Shown one piece after another: positions 44,757 through 53,180 of a stretch of 64,000 nucleotides of DNA. A model generated the notes under the pieces. The model had not been told where the DNA came from. It did not search any database and worked only from the letters and a program-made list of their open reading frames with translations. Both the position numbers and the translations under genes were made by a program. The stretch is from Phyllobacterium pellucidum (GTDB taxonomy: Bacteria > Pseudomonadota > Alphaproteobacteria > Rhizobiales > Rhizobiaceae): contig NZ_JABUMX010000002.1 in NCBI RefSeq assembly GCF_013327855.1, positions 682,001 to 746,000 on the forward strand, in the 5' to 3' direction. Position 1 is the first letter of the stretch, and every line of letters starts with the position of its first letter.

Positions 44757-44785
44757 CGAATATTGAACATTTGTATTTTAGTCAA
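44757..44785 (-). promoter_or_regulatory. Promoter and operator of the SAF-aco operon
   Basis: On the minus strand TTGACT (44780-44785) and TATTCG (44757-44762) are 17 nt apart. The spacer holds ATACAAATGTTC, almost the same as in the PTS promoter. On the plus strand the two elements read TAT(T/A)GAACATTTGT(A/T)TTT, 17-18 bp, and lie 56-62 bp before the first codon in each case. A further GAACATT occurs at 44818-44824 beside the divergent HAD gene. Confidence 0.6.
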
Positions 44786-44858
44786 GACCTATGTGCATTA
44801 TAAGAGCGGTAAAGATCGAACATTAAGATGCCCGGAAGGGCCAACAACGAGGATGGAA

Positions 44859-45524
44859 ATGCCGCAGAACCAATTCGAACTGGTGATCTTTGATTGCGAT
44901 GGCGTGCTTGTGGACAGCGAACCGCTCGCGGCGCTCGCCTATCGCAATATCTATGCCCGGCAGGGCCTGTCGCTGCCGGATGGCACGATCGCTCAATGCA
45001 TCGGCCTGAAACAGGCCGACATCATCGCCCGCGTCGCTGAACTCACGGGTTTGCAGCTTGCGGACGGAGCGGAGACCGGTCTCTGGCCGGAGACGAAGCG
45101 CATCTTCGCAGAGTCGCTGCAGCCGACACCGGGAATCGTCCCATTTTTGGAAGGCCTCGAAACGGCACACTGCGTTGCCTCCGGCTCGTCGCTCGAACGC
45201 ATCCGATTCAGCCTCGAAATTACCCGGCTGGCTCGCTTTTTCGGCGATGCCGTCTACAGTTCGTTCATGGTCAAGCGCGGCAAGCCGGCGCCCGACCTCT
45301 TCTTCCTTGCCGCCGAAAAGATGCAGGCAGACCCAGCCAAATGTGTGGTCGTCGAGGATTCGCCCTTCGGCGTCGAGGGTGCCGTTGCCGCCGGCATGAC
45401 CGCGATCGGCTACACCGGGGGCACCCACACCCATGAGGATCACGCCCCCGCGCTTATCGCAAAGGGCGCTTCGGCCGTGTTTTCCGACTGGAACGCTATC
45501 GGCGCCTGGATGTCTAATCGTTGA
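44859..45524 (+). CDS. HAD-superfamily phosphatase, beta-phosphoglucomutase-like subfamily
   Basis: 221 aa from ATG 44859, with GAGG 6 nt upstream; ATG 44853 is in frame but too close. HAD motifs: FDCDGVLVDSE (motif I), ASGSS (II), K in KRGKPAPDLF (III), VVEDSPFGVEGA (IV). The helical cap after motif I places it with sugar-phosphate phosphatases and mutases. It is divergent from the SAF-aco operon and shares its control region, so it may remove phosphate from the PTS-derived intermediate. Confidence 0.87.
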   Translation: MPQNQFELVIFDCDGVLVDSEPLAALAYRNIYARQGLSLPDGTIAQCIGLKQADIIARVAELTGLQLADGAETGLWPETKRIFAESLQPTPGIVPFLEGLETAHCVASGSSLERIRFSLEITRLARFFGDAVYSSFMVKRGKPAPDLFFLAAEKMQADPAKCVVVEDSPFGVEGAVAAGMTAIGYTGGTHTHEDHAPALIAKGASAVFSDWNAIGAWMSNR

Positions 45525-45804
45525 AGCGGCGTCCCTCGCGTTCTGGATCGCGCGCGATTTCCAGTTCCTCCTCGTCATCAGGCAGCGCTTCGTCGCTGTT
45601 CTGATAGGGATTGTCGTCATCTTCCTCCGATACCTCGCCGGCATCTTCCGGCTCGACCTGACGTTCGCCGAGGATGGAGAGTTCGTCATCCGCGATGACA
45701 TCGTCGTCGACGATCTCGTCCCGGTCGAACGACTGCGGGCCGGACGTTTCGGTCTCGGGCGATTCGTTCCTGCGGGGCTTTTGCTTGGGCTCGGTCCGGT
45801 TCAT
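45514..45804 (-). CDS. Acidic small protein of unknown function
   Basis: 96 aa from ATG 45804, with GAGGAG 8 nt upstream. Very acidic and probably disordered, with runs such as DRDEIVDDDVIADDE and SEEDDDNPY. Its 3' end overlaps the HAD gene by 11 bp on the opposite strand. No family recognised; the strong ribosome site supports translation. Confidence 0.6.
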   Translation of the reverse strand: MNRTEPKQKPRRNESPETETSGPQSFDRDEIVDDDVIADDELSILGERQVEPEDAGEVSEEDDDNPYQNSDEALPDDEEELEIARDPEREGRRFND

Positions 45805-45953
45805 CGTCAAAACTCCTCTGACATTTGCTTGGTAACGTTCAGGATGCCGTTTGGATGCACAAAACCTATCCTGTTCAAAAGTTTTGTCTTTTGCCCTAAT
45901 CCACCCATAATCACCTGCGACGCAGCAACGTCACTTCATCTGGGGAGTTATCC

Positions 45954-46685
45954 ATGACATCGAAAATCCTGACGCTGGCCCTTGCAGTAACCACCATGGT
46001 TGCGGTGCCTATGGCTGCCTATGCCGAGGACGCGCCGCGCCCGCGTATCACGGTCACAGGTGAAGGCGAAGCCGCTGCTGCGCCCGACACCGCGATCCTT
46101 TCGCTGGTCGTCATGCAGGAAAAGCCAACAGCCCGCGAGGCGCTGACCGCCAACAATGAAGCCATGGCGAAGGTACTCGACGCCATGAAAAAGGCCGGGA
46201 TAGCCGAACGCGATCTGCAGACCTCCGGCTTTAGCATCGACCCGCGCTATGTGTTCCCGGAAAACAATAATAACCAGCCGCCCAAACCGCCGTCGATCGT
46301 CGGCTATGCCGTGTCAAATTCCCTGACGGTGCGCGTACGCGACCTCGCGAAGGTCGGCGACATCCTCGACCAGTCGGTCACGCTCGGCGTCAATCAGGGC
46401 GGCAACATCACCTTCACCAACGACAAGCCGGACACAATTCTTGAAGAAGCGCGCAAGAACGCCGTTGCAAATGCCGTTGCGCGCGCAAAGACGCTGACTG
46501 CCGCGGCCGGCGTCGAACTTGGCCGGGTCATCGAAATCAACGAACAGAGCTTCAGTCCGCGCCCGGTTCCGATGGCGGCGCGCGGCAAGATGATGGCGAT
46601 GGATGCGGCATCACCCGTTCCCGTTGCTACCGGCGAGAACACCTACAACGTCAATGTGAATATGACGTTTGAGCTTAAGAACTGA
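45954..46685 (+). CDS. SIMPL-domain (DUF541) periplasmic protein
   Basis: 243 aa, with GGGGAG before ATG 45954. A signal peptide ends near AYAEDA. The mature part is a SIMPL domain: [20 protein letters not shown] at the start, [13 protein letters not shown] and a C-terminal [12 protein letters not shown]. Members form oligomeric periplasmic or outer-membrane assemblies, for example BP26/Omp28 of Brucella, which this resembles in length and layout. Confidence 0.88.
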   Translation: MTSKILTLALAVTTMVAVPMAAYAEDAPRPRITVTGEGEAAAAPDTAILSLVVMQEKPTAREALTANNEAMAKVLDAMKKAGIAERDLQTSGFSIDPRYVFPENNNNQPPKPPSIVGYAVSNSLTVRVRDLAKVGDILDQSVTLGVNQGGNITFTNDKPDTILEEARKNAVANAVARAKTLTAAAGVELGRVIEINEQSFSPRPVPMAARGKMMAMDAASPVPVATGENTYNVNVNMTFELKN

Positions 46686-46705
46686 GTTCAACGTAGAGCG
46701 GAAAT

Positions 46706-46735
46706 AAAAAAGGGTGCCGACCGGCGCCCTTTTTC
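46706..46735. terminator. Bidirectional intrinsic terminator
   Basis: AAAAA-AGGGTGCC-GACC-GGCGCCCT-TTTT: an 8-bp stem (one G-T) with A-run before and T-run after. It lies between the convergent SIMPL gene and the next minus-strand gene and could serve both. Confidence 0.8.
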
Positions 46736-46750
46736 ATTGTTATGTTACGC

Positions 46751-47095
46751 TTAGCGGACGACCGGGCAACCCGGCGCGCGGGCAAAGACGACTGCCGTGC
46801 GGTAGCCGCGCTTCCAGCCGGCGACGCGAACGACATTGCGGTTGACGACGACGCGGGTGTTATACAGGCCCATGCGGCTTGCCTTGCTCGCAGCCTGTCC
46901 CGGCGTGCAGGCGGGAGCCGGCCGATAGGGCGGACGGTAATAGTCGCGGCGATAATAATCGACCTTCACCAGCGGCGAAGCGCCATCCGTCATTGGTGCT
47001 GCCGTGATCGGCGCTGCTGAAGCGGCATTGACGCCGAGAATTGAACCAAGGGCGATGGTCGCGGTAACAGCCAACGTTTTGAATGAAACAGCCAT
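46751..47095 (-). CDS. Small secreted basic protein
   Basis: 114 aa from ATG 47095, with CAGGAGAACG upstream; an extra 32 codons are open before it. A signal peptide ends near ASAAPI. The mature part is Arg/Tyr-rich (YYRRDYYRPPYRP) and has two Cys, one in ACTPGQAASKASRMG and one near the C-terminus in APGCPVV. It resembles conserved rhizobial exported proteins of unknown function. Confidence 0.75.
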   Translation of the reverse strand: MAVSFKTLAVTATIALGSILGVNAASAAPITAAPMTDGASPLVKVDYYRRDYYRPPYRPAPACTPGQAASKASRMGLYNTRVVVNRNVVRVAGWKRGYRTAVVFARAPGCPVVR

Positions 47096-47223
47096 TTGGC
47101 GTTCTCCTGTTTTTGTGTCCGGGATGGGGGGAATTTCCAAGCTTACTGGAATCCGGACAGGAGCGCTTTGTTCCACATTCGATCTGAACAATTCCTCAAC
47201 GGAGCATTCACATTCGGTTTATC

Positions 47224-47679
47224 TCAGTCGGATTCTTCGAGCGTCATCATGTGATCGAAATAATCCTCGTCGCTCTTCATCTCATGATCATAGGCGGTGA
47301 CCTTGCCGCGCACTGATATCCCGGCCTCGTGCACGGTTTCCCGGCTTCCGGAGACGAGCGGATGCCACCAGTAGAGGTCGCGCCCCTCGTCGATCAGGCG
47401 ATAGCCGCATGTTTCCGGCAGCCAGTCCACCGTGCGCACGATCTCGGGGGTCAGGAAGACGCAGTCCGGGACTTTGGCCTTGCGGTGTACGTAATCCGAA
47501 CATTGGCAAGTGCCGGCATCGAGCAGAGTGCAGGCGACGGTGGTGAAATAAATCTCTTCGGTGTCTTCGTCTTCGAGCTTGTGCAGGCAACAGCGGCCGC
47601 AGCCATCGCACAGGCTTTCCCATTCGGAGCGGTTGAGCTCATCGAGGATCTTTGTCTTCCAGAAGGGTTCAGAGGGCAT
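47224..47679 (-). CDS. UPF0260 (YcgN-family) cysteine-cluster protein
   Basis: 151 aa from ATG 47679, chosen by alignment with YcgN-type N-termini. Landmarks are [33 protein letters not shown] and [10 protein letters not shown], giving a conserved Cys set that probably binds zinc or iron. YcgN family members are widespread, soluble and uncharacterised. Confidence 0.88.
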   Translation of the reverse strand: MPSEPFWKTKILDELNRSEWESLCDGCGRCCLHKLEDEDTEEIYFTTVACTLLDAGTCQCSDYVHRKAKVPDCVFLTPEIVRTVDWLPETCGYRLIDEGRDLYWWHPLVSGSRETVHEAGISVRGKVTAYDHEMKSDEDYFDHMMTLEESD

Positions 47680-47936
47680 GCGCTGAAATACATCGCCAGC
47701 CGAGCCGCGTCCATTCTTAAAACATGAATGCCAGATGAACGGCGCCTTCATGGGGGATACAGGCGAAAGCTGCAAACGTGGGGTCGATCAGTTCGGTCAA
47801 CGTCGGACCGACGCATTGCCACGGGCAATGAAAACTGAAACGAAGATCGCAATGGTCAAGCCGTTGCCACAAACCGGAACAAGGTTGCGATCGCGAACTT
47901 TTGACGTGTTTCAACAAGAAGGAACGCGAGACAGGG

Positions 47937-50084
47937 ATGACAATGAAACGTACAGCGCTCTTTTTTGCTTCAACAGCAATTCTCTTTTCCTCGCCTTATG
48001 CCATGGCGGAACAGCCGCCCCTTAACCGGCCCTATATTTCCTCCAACTCCAATATGCCGGTGGTGGTCGCGCAGGCCGAACAGCCCGCGCCCGCCCAAGA
48101 GGACCCGGCACAGGAGGAATTGAAGCGCAAGGCGGCGCAACAGGCTGAAGAGCAGGCCAAGCAACAGGCAGAAGAACAAGCCAAGCAGCAAGCCGAAGAG
48201 GCCAAGCGGGCTGCACAGGTGGAAGCCGAAAATGCCGCCGAGCAGCAGAAAGCCATAGAAGAAGAGGCAAACCGCAAGGCGGCGGAAGCCGCGAAGGCTG
48301 CAGAAGCTGAAGCTGCCAAGCAGGCGCAGGAAGCCAAGCGCGCCGCTGAAGCCGAGGCGCACAAGGCCGCCGAACAGCAAAAAGCCATAGAAGAAGAAGC
48401 AAAGCGCAAGGCAGCCGAAGAAGCGAAGGCCTCGAAGGCCGCCGCGGAACAGGCGGCAGAGGACGCAGCGAAGGCCAAGCGCGACGCCGAGGCTGAGGCC
48501 AACAAGGCAGCCGAGCAGCAAAAAGCCATAGAAGAAGAAGCGCGAAAGAAAGCCGCCGCCGAAGCCGATGCGGCAAAGGCTGCTGAAGGCGAAACCGCAA
48601 AGCAGGCCGAACAGGCAAAGAAGGCAGCCGAGGCTGAAGCTGCAAAGGCGGCAGAAGCCCAGAAGGCCGCCGAAGAAGAAGCGCGTAAGAAGGCCGAAAG
48701 CACGCAGAAGGCTGCCGACAAACAGGCCGAACAAGCAGCGGAAGACGCCAACAAGGCTGCCGATGAAGCAGCCAAACAGGCCGCGCCCGCAACCGCGGCA
48801 CCCGCGACGGCCGAGCAGCCCGCAGCGACGCCCAATCAACCCGCGGCTGAAACTGCGCCCGCCAAGCCGGCTGACGCCGCGAGCCGCCAGCCGGCAGCAC
48901 CAGCGCCTGCCGAAGCCGCGAAGCCGGCGCCGCAGGAAGCCTCGCCCCTCCCCGCCAATGCCGCGCCGGTGCTTGACAGCGACAAGCCCGCTCCAGCGGC
49001 CGAAGCAAAACAGAAGGGCGGCAAGCGCGGCAACAAGGCTGAGCAGGCCGGACAGCCTCCAGCTCCAGCCGAGCAACCTGTCGCCCAGCAACCGGCGGCA
49101 CCCGCCGGACCTCCGCCGAAGACCGATGCCGACGTGCAGCAGGCAATCGCGCCCGTCAAGATCGAGCCCGTGCTCGTCGAAAAGGGCACCCGCACCAAGC
49201 AGGCGCGGCGCGACGAGCGGCCGGCCGATGTGCAGGTCATCAAGCAATATGACAACCGCGCCATCGTCGAGGTCGACAACAATATCTTCGTCGAAAGTTC
49301 CGACCGCCCGCGCATGAGCCGCAACGCCCACGACGTCTATTATGAAGACCTGCCGCGGCGGCGCACGCGCGAGACCATCGTCCGGGAGAATGGCGTGCAG
49401 ATCGTTACGATCCGCAATCGCTACGGCGATGTCATTCAGCGCTCGCGCATTACCCCGGATGGTCGCGAAGTGCTGCTGACCTACGCGCCGGATTATGACC
49501 GGGAGGAGCGTGTTAACTGGCGCGATCCCGGCGACGACTTGCCGCCGCTGCGCCTCGACATTCCGGTGCGCGACTACATCCTCGATGCCGAAGAGGCGCC
49601 GGAAGAAGAAGTCTATGACTTCTTTGCCCGCCCGCCGGTCGAGCGCGTCGAACGCATCTATTCGGTCGATGAGGTCAAGCGCTCGGCGCGCATCCGCGAC
49701 AAGGTGCGCCGCGTCGATCTCGACACGATCACCTTCGCCTTCGGGTCGGCCGAGATCGGGGAAGATCAGATCACGCGCCTGGATAGCGTCGCCAAGGCAA
49801 TGGCGCAGACCCTGAAGAAGAACCCGGCCGAGACCTTCCTGATCGAGGGCCATACCGATGCGGTGGGTTCGGACCAGGCGAACCTCGTCCTTTCCGACAA
49901 GCGCGCCGAATCGGTGGCGCAGGCGCTCACCAACGTCTTCGACATTCCGCCGGAGAACATGGCAACGCAGGGCTATGGCGAGCGCTACCTGAAGATCAGG
50001 ACGGAATCGCCTGAGCAGCAGAACCGCAGGGTTGCGATCCGCCGCATCACGCCGCTTGTCGCACCGGTCGCCAGCAACAATTGA
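47937..50084 (+). CDS. OmpA-family protein with long TolA-like repeat region
   Basis: About 715 aa. ATG 47937 and ATG 47943 are both possible; a signal peptide ends near AMAEQP. Residues of about 40-290 form a charged Ala/Glu/Lys/Gln helix of near-repeats. A Pro/Ala linker (about 290-400) and an Arg-rich region with PRMSRNAHDVYYEDLPRRR follow. The C-terminal 120 residues are an OmpA peptidoglycan-binding domain with ITFAFGSAEI, IEGHTDAVGSDQAN and NRRVAIRR. The layout suggests an envelope-spanning tether between inner membrane or periplasm and wall. Confidence 0.88.
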   Translation: MTMKRTALFFASTAILFSSPYAMAEQPPLNRPYISSNSNMPVVVAQAEQPAPAQEDPAQEELKRKAAQQAEEQAKQQAEEQAKQQAEEAKRAAQVEAENAAEQQKAIEEEANRKAAEAAKAAEAEAAKQAQEAKRAAEAEAHKAAEQQKAIEEEAKRKAAEEAKASKAAAEQAAEDAAKAKRDAEAEANKAAEQQKAIEEEARKKAAAEADAAKAAEGETAKQAEQAKKAAEAEAAKAAEAQKAAEEEARKKAESTQKAADKQAEQAAEDANKAADEAAKQAAPATAAPATAEQPAATPNQPAAETAPAKPADAASRQPAAPAPAEAAKPAPQEASPLPANAAPVLDSDKPAPAAEAKQKGGKRGNKAEQAGQPPAPAEQPVAQQPAAPAGPPPKTDADVQQAIAPVKIEPVLVEKGTRTKQARRDERPADVQVIKQYDNRAIVEVDNNIFVESSDRPRMSRNAHDVYYEDLPRRRTRETIVRENGVQIVTIRNRYGDVIQRSRITPDGREVLLTYAPDYDREERVNWRDPGDDLPPLRLDIPVRDYILDAEEAPEEEVYDFFARPPVERVERIYSVDEVKRSARIRDKVRRVDLDTITFAFGSAEIGEDQITRLDSVAKAMAQTLKKNPAETFLIEGHTDAVGSDQANLVLSDKRAESVAQALTNVFDIPPENMATQGYGERYLKIRTESPEQQNRRVAIRRITPLVAPVASNN
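48110..48790 (+). repeat. Degenerate coding repeats (A/E/K/Q coiled coil)
   Basis: The DNA word for AEQQKAIEEEA recurs at about 48236, 48368 and 48506, with shorter AAEAEAAKAA units between. This is an in-frame expansion within the OmpA-family gene that codes for a continuous charged helix. It is prone to length change between strains. Confidence 0.75.
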
Positions 50085-50104
50085 TTGCAAGGAGACCGTT
50101 GAAG

Positions 50105-50136
50105 CAAAAAAACCCGGGCGATTGCCCGGGTTTTTT
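50105..50136 (+). terminator. Intrinsic terminator after the OmpA-family gene
   Basis: AAAAAAACCCGGGC-GATT-GCCCGGGTTTTTT: a strong GC stem closed by a 4-nt loop and followed by six T. It lies 20 bp after the OmpA-family stop. Confidence 0.9.
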
Positions 50137-50235
50137 GTCGCTGCGGGTTGAGTTCGCAACGTCGATTGCTATGTGTTGGCTAAACCCCTGGAGCATTTAT
50201 TGGCTGAGCCCAGTTCGAGAAATTGGACCCACACT

Positions 50236-50760
50236 ATGAAACGCATTGAAATACTTGTCGAAAATATCATTCTCGCCTCGCGTTGGCTGCTGGTGGTTTT
50301 TTACCTTGGCCTCGCTCTCGCGCTCGCAATCTATGCATTTTCGTTCGCCGGTAAGCTGATCGATTTCGTAGCCAAGGTCACCGTACTCGACGAGACCGAC
50401 ACAATCCTCAAAATGCTTGGCCTGATCGATGCTGCGCTGGTCGCGAGCCTCGTCGTCATGGTTATCATCTCTGGCTATGAGAACTTCGTGAGCCGCTTCG
50501 ACCAGGCGGACGAGGTGCACTGGCTCGGCACGATCGACGCCGGATCCCTGAAGATCAAGGTTGCCTCGACCATCGTTGCCATCTCGTCGATCCACCTGCT
50601 CCAGGTCTTTCTGAACCTGACGCAGTTCTCAACTTCGCAACTGACCTGGTTTACGCTGATCCACCTGACTTTCGTGTTCTCCGCGCTGTTTCTTGCCTAT
50701 ATCGACAAGCTCATGGTGAAGGACAAGGGCGAGAAGAAGTCCGATGAGCCTTCGCTTTAG
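50236..50760 (+). CDS. UPF0114 (YqhA-like) inner-membrane protein
   Basis: 174 aa from ATG 50236; the frame opens 21 codons earlier without a ribosome site. Three or four membrane helices. The family start RIEILVENIILASRWLLV and middle SGYENFVSRFD are typical of UPF0114/YqhA. No function established. A terminator follows. Confidence 0.85.
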   Translation: MKRIEILVENIILASRWLLVVFYLGLALALAIYAFSFAGKLIDFVAKVTVLDETDTILKMLGLIDAALVASLVVMVIISGYENFVSRFDQADEVHWLGTIDAGSLKIKVASTIVAISSIHLLQVFLNLTQFSTSQLTWFTLIHLTFVFSALFLAYIDKLMVKDKGEKKSDEPSL

Positions 50761-50794
50761 ACCCAACAGCTTCTGCTAACACCACAAAAACAAG

Positions 50795-50820
50795 ACGGGA
50801 TGGGTTTGCACCCATCCCGT
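50795..50820. terminator. Bidirectional terminator between UPF0114 gene and rpoD
   Basis: Perfect 11-bp stem ACGGGATGGGT/ACCCATCCCGT with loop TTGC. The minus-strand side is followed by CTTGTTTTTG, so it best terminates rpoD; the plus side has a short T-rich tail. Confidence 0.85.
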
Positions 50821-50848
50821 TTGCATTTCTAGCAGTTTTATACGCGGC

Positions 50849-52876
50849 TCAGCTGTCCAAGAACGAACGCAGCTTGCGCGAACGGCTCGGATGCTTGAGC
50901 TTGCGCAGCGCCTTTGCCTCGATCTGGCGAATACGCTCGCGCGTTACCGAGAACTGCTGGCCGACTTCTTCCAGCGTATGGTCGGTGTTCATGCCGATGC
51001 CGAAGCGCATGCGCAGCACGCGTTCCTCACGCGGCGTAAGCGAAGCGAGAACCCGCGTCGTCGTATCGCGAAGGTTGGCCTGAATGGCGGCGTCGATCGG
51101 CAGGAGCGCATTCTTGTCCTCGATGAAATCACCGAGATGCGAATCCTCTTCATCGCCCACAGGCGTTTCGAGCGAGATCGGCTCCTTGGCGATCTTCAGT
51201 ACCTTGCGCACCTTTTCCAGCGGCATGGCAAGCTTTTCAGCAAGCTCTTCCGGCGTCGGCTCGCGGCCGATCTCGTGCAGCATCTGGCGCGACGTGCGGA
51301 CGATCTTGTTGATGGTCTCGATCATATGCACCGGAATGCGGATCGTGCGGGCCTGATCGGCGATCGAGCGGGTGATCGCCTGACGGATCCACCAGGTCGC
51401 ATAGGTCGAGAACTTGTAGCCGCGGCGATACTCGAACTTGTCGACCGCCTTCATCAGGCCGATATTGCCTTCCTGGATCAGGTCAAGGAACTGCAGGCCG
51501 CGATTGGTGTATTTCTTGGCGATCGAAATGACGAGACGCAGATTGGCCTCGACCATTTCCTTCTTGGCCAGAGCGGCCTCGCGTTCGCCCTTCTGCACCT
51601 GATTGACGATGCGGCGGAATTCCGAGATCGAAATGGCGGTTTCCTGCGCCATGTTCTGGATTTCCGTGCGAAGGTTCTTGATCGTGTCCTTCTCGTTCTT
51701 GGTGAACTCTTTCCAGCCACGGGTCGTCAGGTTCGAAACGGCCTTCAGCCAGTTCGGATCGAGCTCGTTGCCCTGGTATTCTTTGAGGAAATCCTCGCGA
51801 CGCACGCCGTAGGATTCGGCAAGGCGCAGCAGGCGCCCTTCGTTCTGCACCAGGCGCTTGTTGATGTCGTAAAGCTGGGCAACCAGAGCCTCGATACGGT
51901 TCTGATTGAGCGAAAGCGACTTCACCGCCTTGATCAGCTGGTCCTTGAGCTCCTTGTAGCGGCGCTCCTGGCTCGGCGAAAGCGAACCGGAGGCGGCAAG
52001 GCGGTTCTCGACCTGCTGGTCCTGCAGCTTGCGCAGCTTCTTGTAGGTATCGGCGATGACGTCGAGCGTTTCCATGACCTGCGGGCGCAGTTCGGCTTCC
52101 ATCGCGGCAAGCGACAGATTGGCCTCGTCATCCTCGTCGTCTTCTTCCTCGACAGGAGCGTCGCCACCGACATTGGTGATGTCGTCATCGTCGCGCGAGC
52201 GGCGCGACTTGTCGTTGCCGCCTGCGGGCCGTTCTTCTTCAACGCGTTCGATGACCGGAGCCTGCTTGGCTTCCGGACCGGCATAGGTCGTTTCAAGATC
52301 GATGATTTCGCGCAGCAGAATCTTCGACTCGTTGAGATCCTCACGCCAGATGATGATCGCCTGGAAGGTCAACGGGCTCTCGCAAAGGCCGGAGATCATC
52401 GTCTCGCGGCCCGCTTCGATGCGCTTCGCGATGGCGATTTCGCCTTCACGCGACAGAAGCTCGACCGTGCCCATCTCGCGCAGATACATGCGGACTGGAT
52501 CGTCGGTGCGGTCGGTCGGTTCCTTCTTGGTCGTCGTCGGAGCAACGGCGGTGCCGGTCGCATCCGCAAGCTCACGGGCATCGCTCTCTTCATCGGCGCT
52601 GCTGTCGGCTTCCTCAGCGTCTGCGTCCTGCTCGTCATCCTCCACGACATTGATGCCCATGTCGCTGAGCATCGCCATCGTGTCTTCGATCTGCTCGGAA
52701 GTGACCTCTTCGGATGGGAGAACTGCATTGAGTTCGTCCATCGTCACATAGCCGCGCTTCTTGGCGAGCTTGATCATCTTCTTGACAGCGTCATCGGAAA
52801 GGTCGAGAAGCGGACCGTCCGGCGCGCCCTCGCGCTCGACTTCTACTTCCTCGTTTTCCTTTGCCTTCGTTGCCAT
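50849..52876 (-). CDS. rpoD: RNA polymerase primary sigma factor (sigma-70)
   Basis: 675 aa. Full primary sigma with region 1.1 at the N-terminus ([18 protein letters not shown]), region 1.2 ([21 protein letters not shown]), a long acidic insert (about 90-260), region 2 ([44 protein letters not shown]), region 3 (HMIETINKI) and region 4 ([18 protein letters not shown]). GGAG is 9 nt before ATG 52876. It directs RNA polymerase to housekeeping promoters. Downstream of dnaG, as in the macromolecular synthesis operon. Confidence 0.98.
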   Translation of the reverse strand: MATKAKENEEVEVEREGAPDGPLLDLSDDAVKKMIKLAKKRGYVTMDELNAVLPSEEVTSEQIEDTMAMLSDMGINVVEDDEQDADAEEADSSADEESDARELADATGTAVAPTTTKKEPTDRTDDPVRMYLREMGTVELLSREGEIAIAKRIEAGRETMISGLCESPLTFQAIIIWREDLNESKILLREIIDLETTYAGPEAKQAPVIERVEEERPAGGNDKSRRSRDDDDITNVGGDAPVEEEDDEDDEANLSLAAMEAELRPQVMETLDVIADTYKKLRKLQDQQVENRLAASGSLSPSQERRYKELKDQLIKAVKSLSLNQNRIEALVAQLYDINKRLVQNEGRLLRLAESYGVRREDFLKEYQGNELDPNWLKAVSNLTTRGWKEFTKNEKDTIKNLRTEIQNMAQETAISISEFRRIVNQVQKGEREAALAKKEMVEANLRLVISIAKKYTNRGLQFLDLIQEGNIGLMKAVDKFEYRRGYKFSTYATWWIRQAITRSIADQARTIRIPVHMIETINKIVRTSRQMLHEIGREPTPEELAEKLAMPLEKVRKVLKIAKEPISLETPVGDEEDSHLGDFIEDKNALLPIDAAIQANLRDTTTRVLASLTPREERVLRMRFGIGMNTDHTLEEVGQQFSVTRERIRQIEAKALRKLKHPSRSRKLRSFLDS

Positions 52877-53180
52877 ATTCTATATCTCCAAGCGGCCTTC
52901 GCCTTGTTCATGCATGGTGGAACGGTGCGGCGGCACCCCGGTTCCCCTGCACCATCAAGCTATTGAATGTTCGAGTAGCCGAAATCCTGTTAATGTCGGA
53001 TTAACCTTGTTATCCCGGTGATGGCGAGCACATTGGATATTTGCCGCATTTGCAGGATTTTCTGCTGGACCCGCAAACATCAACGCAATATCTACAATTC
53101 CGCGCAATCTGATTCCGTCATTATTGACCCACGTCAACCCCGACTCAACTGATTCGCGGTAAAAAAGCGAATCAATTCGG
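52877..53180. other. 304-bp region between dnaG and rpoD
   Basis: No gene. The part next to dnaG has a perfect inverted repeat TGATTCGC/GCGAATCA (53150-53174) with a 9-nt loop, 6 bp beyond the dnaG stop, which may terminate or process the dnaG transcript. The remaining AT-richer sequence probably holds an rpoD promoter, but no clear -35/-10 pair could be chosen. Confidence 0.45.

Noticed and set aside
44823..45701. 292-codon minus-strand frame opposite the HAD gene
   Set aside because: The plus strand carries all four HAD motifs; the minus frame has no domain. Only the separate acidic 96-aa frame at its edge has a ribosome site.
48110..48790. Regular repeats considered as a CRISPR array
   Set aside because: Repeats are in frame, variable in spacing and part of a coiled-coil coding region; there are no unique spacers and no cas genes in the window.
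47970..50159. 729-codon open frame opposite the OmpA-family gene
   Set aside because: Antisense of the Ala/Glu/Lys repeats gives Leu/Phe/Gly-rich low-complexity sequence; the OmpA domain fixes the true strand.
50891..52966. 691-codon open frame opposite rpoD
   Set aside because: Exact antisense of a certain sigma-70 gene; arises from GC-rich codon bias and has no ribosome site or recognisable domain.
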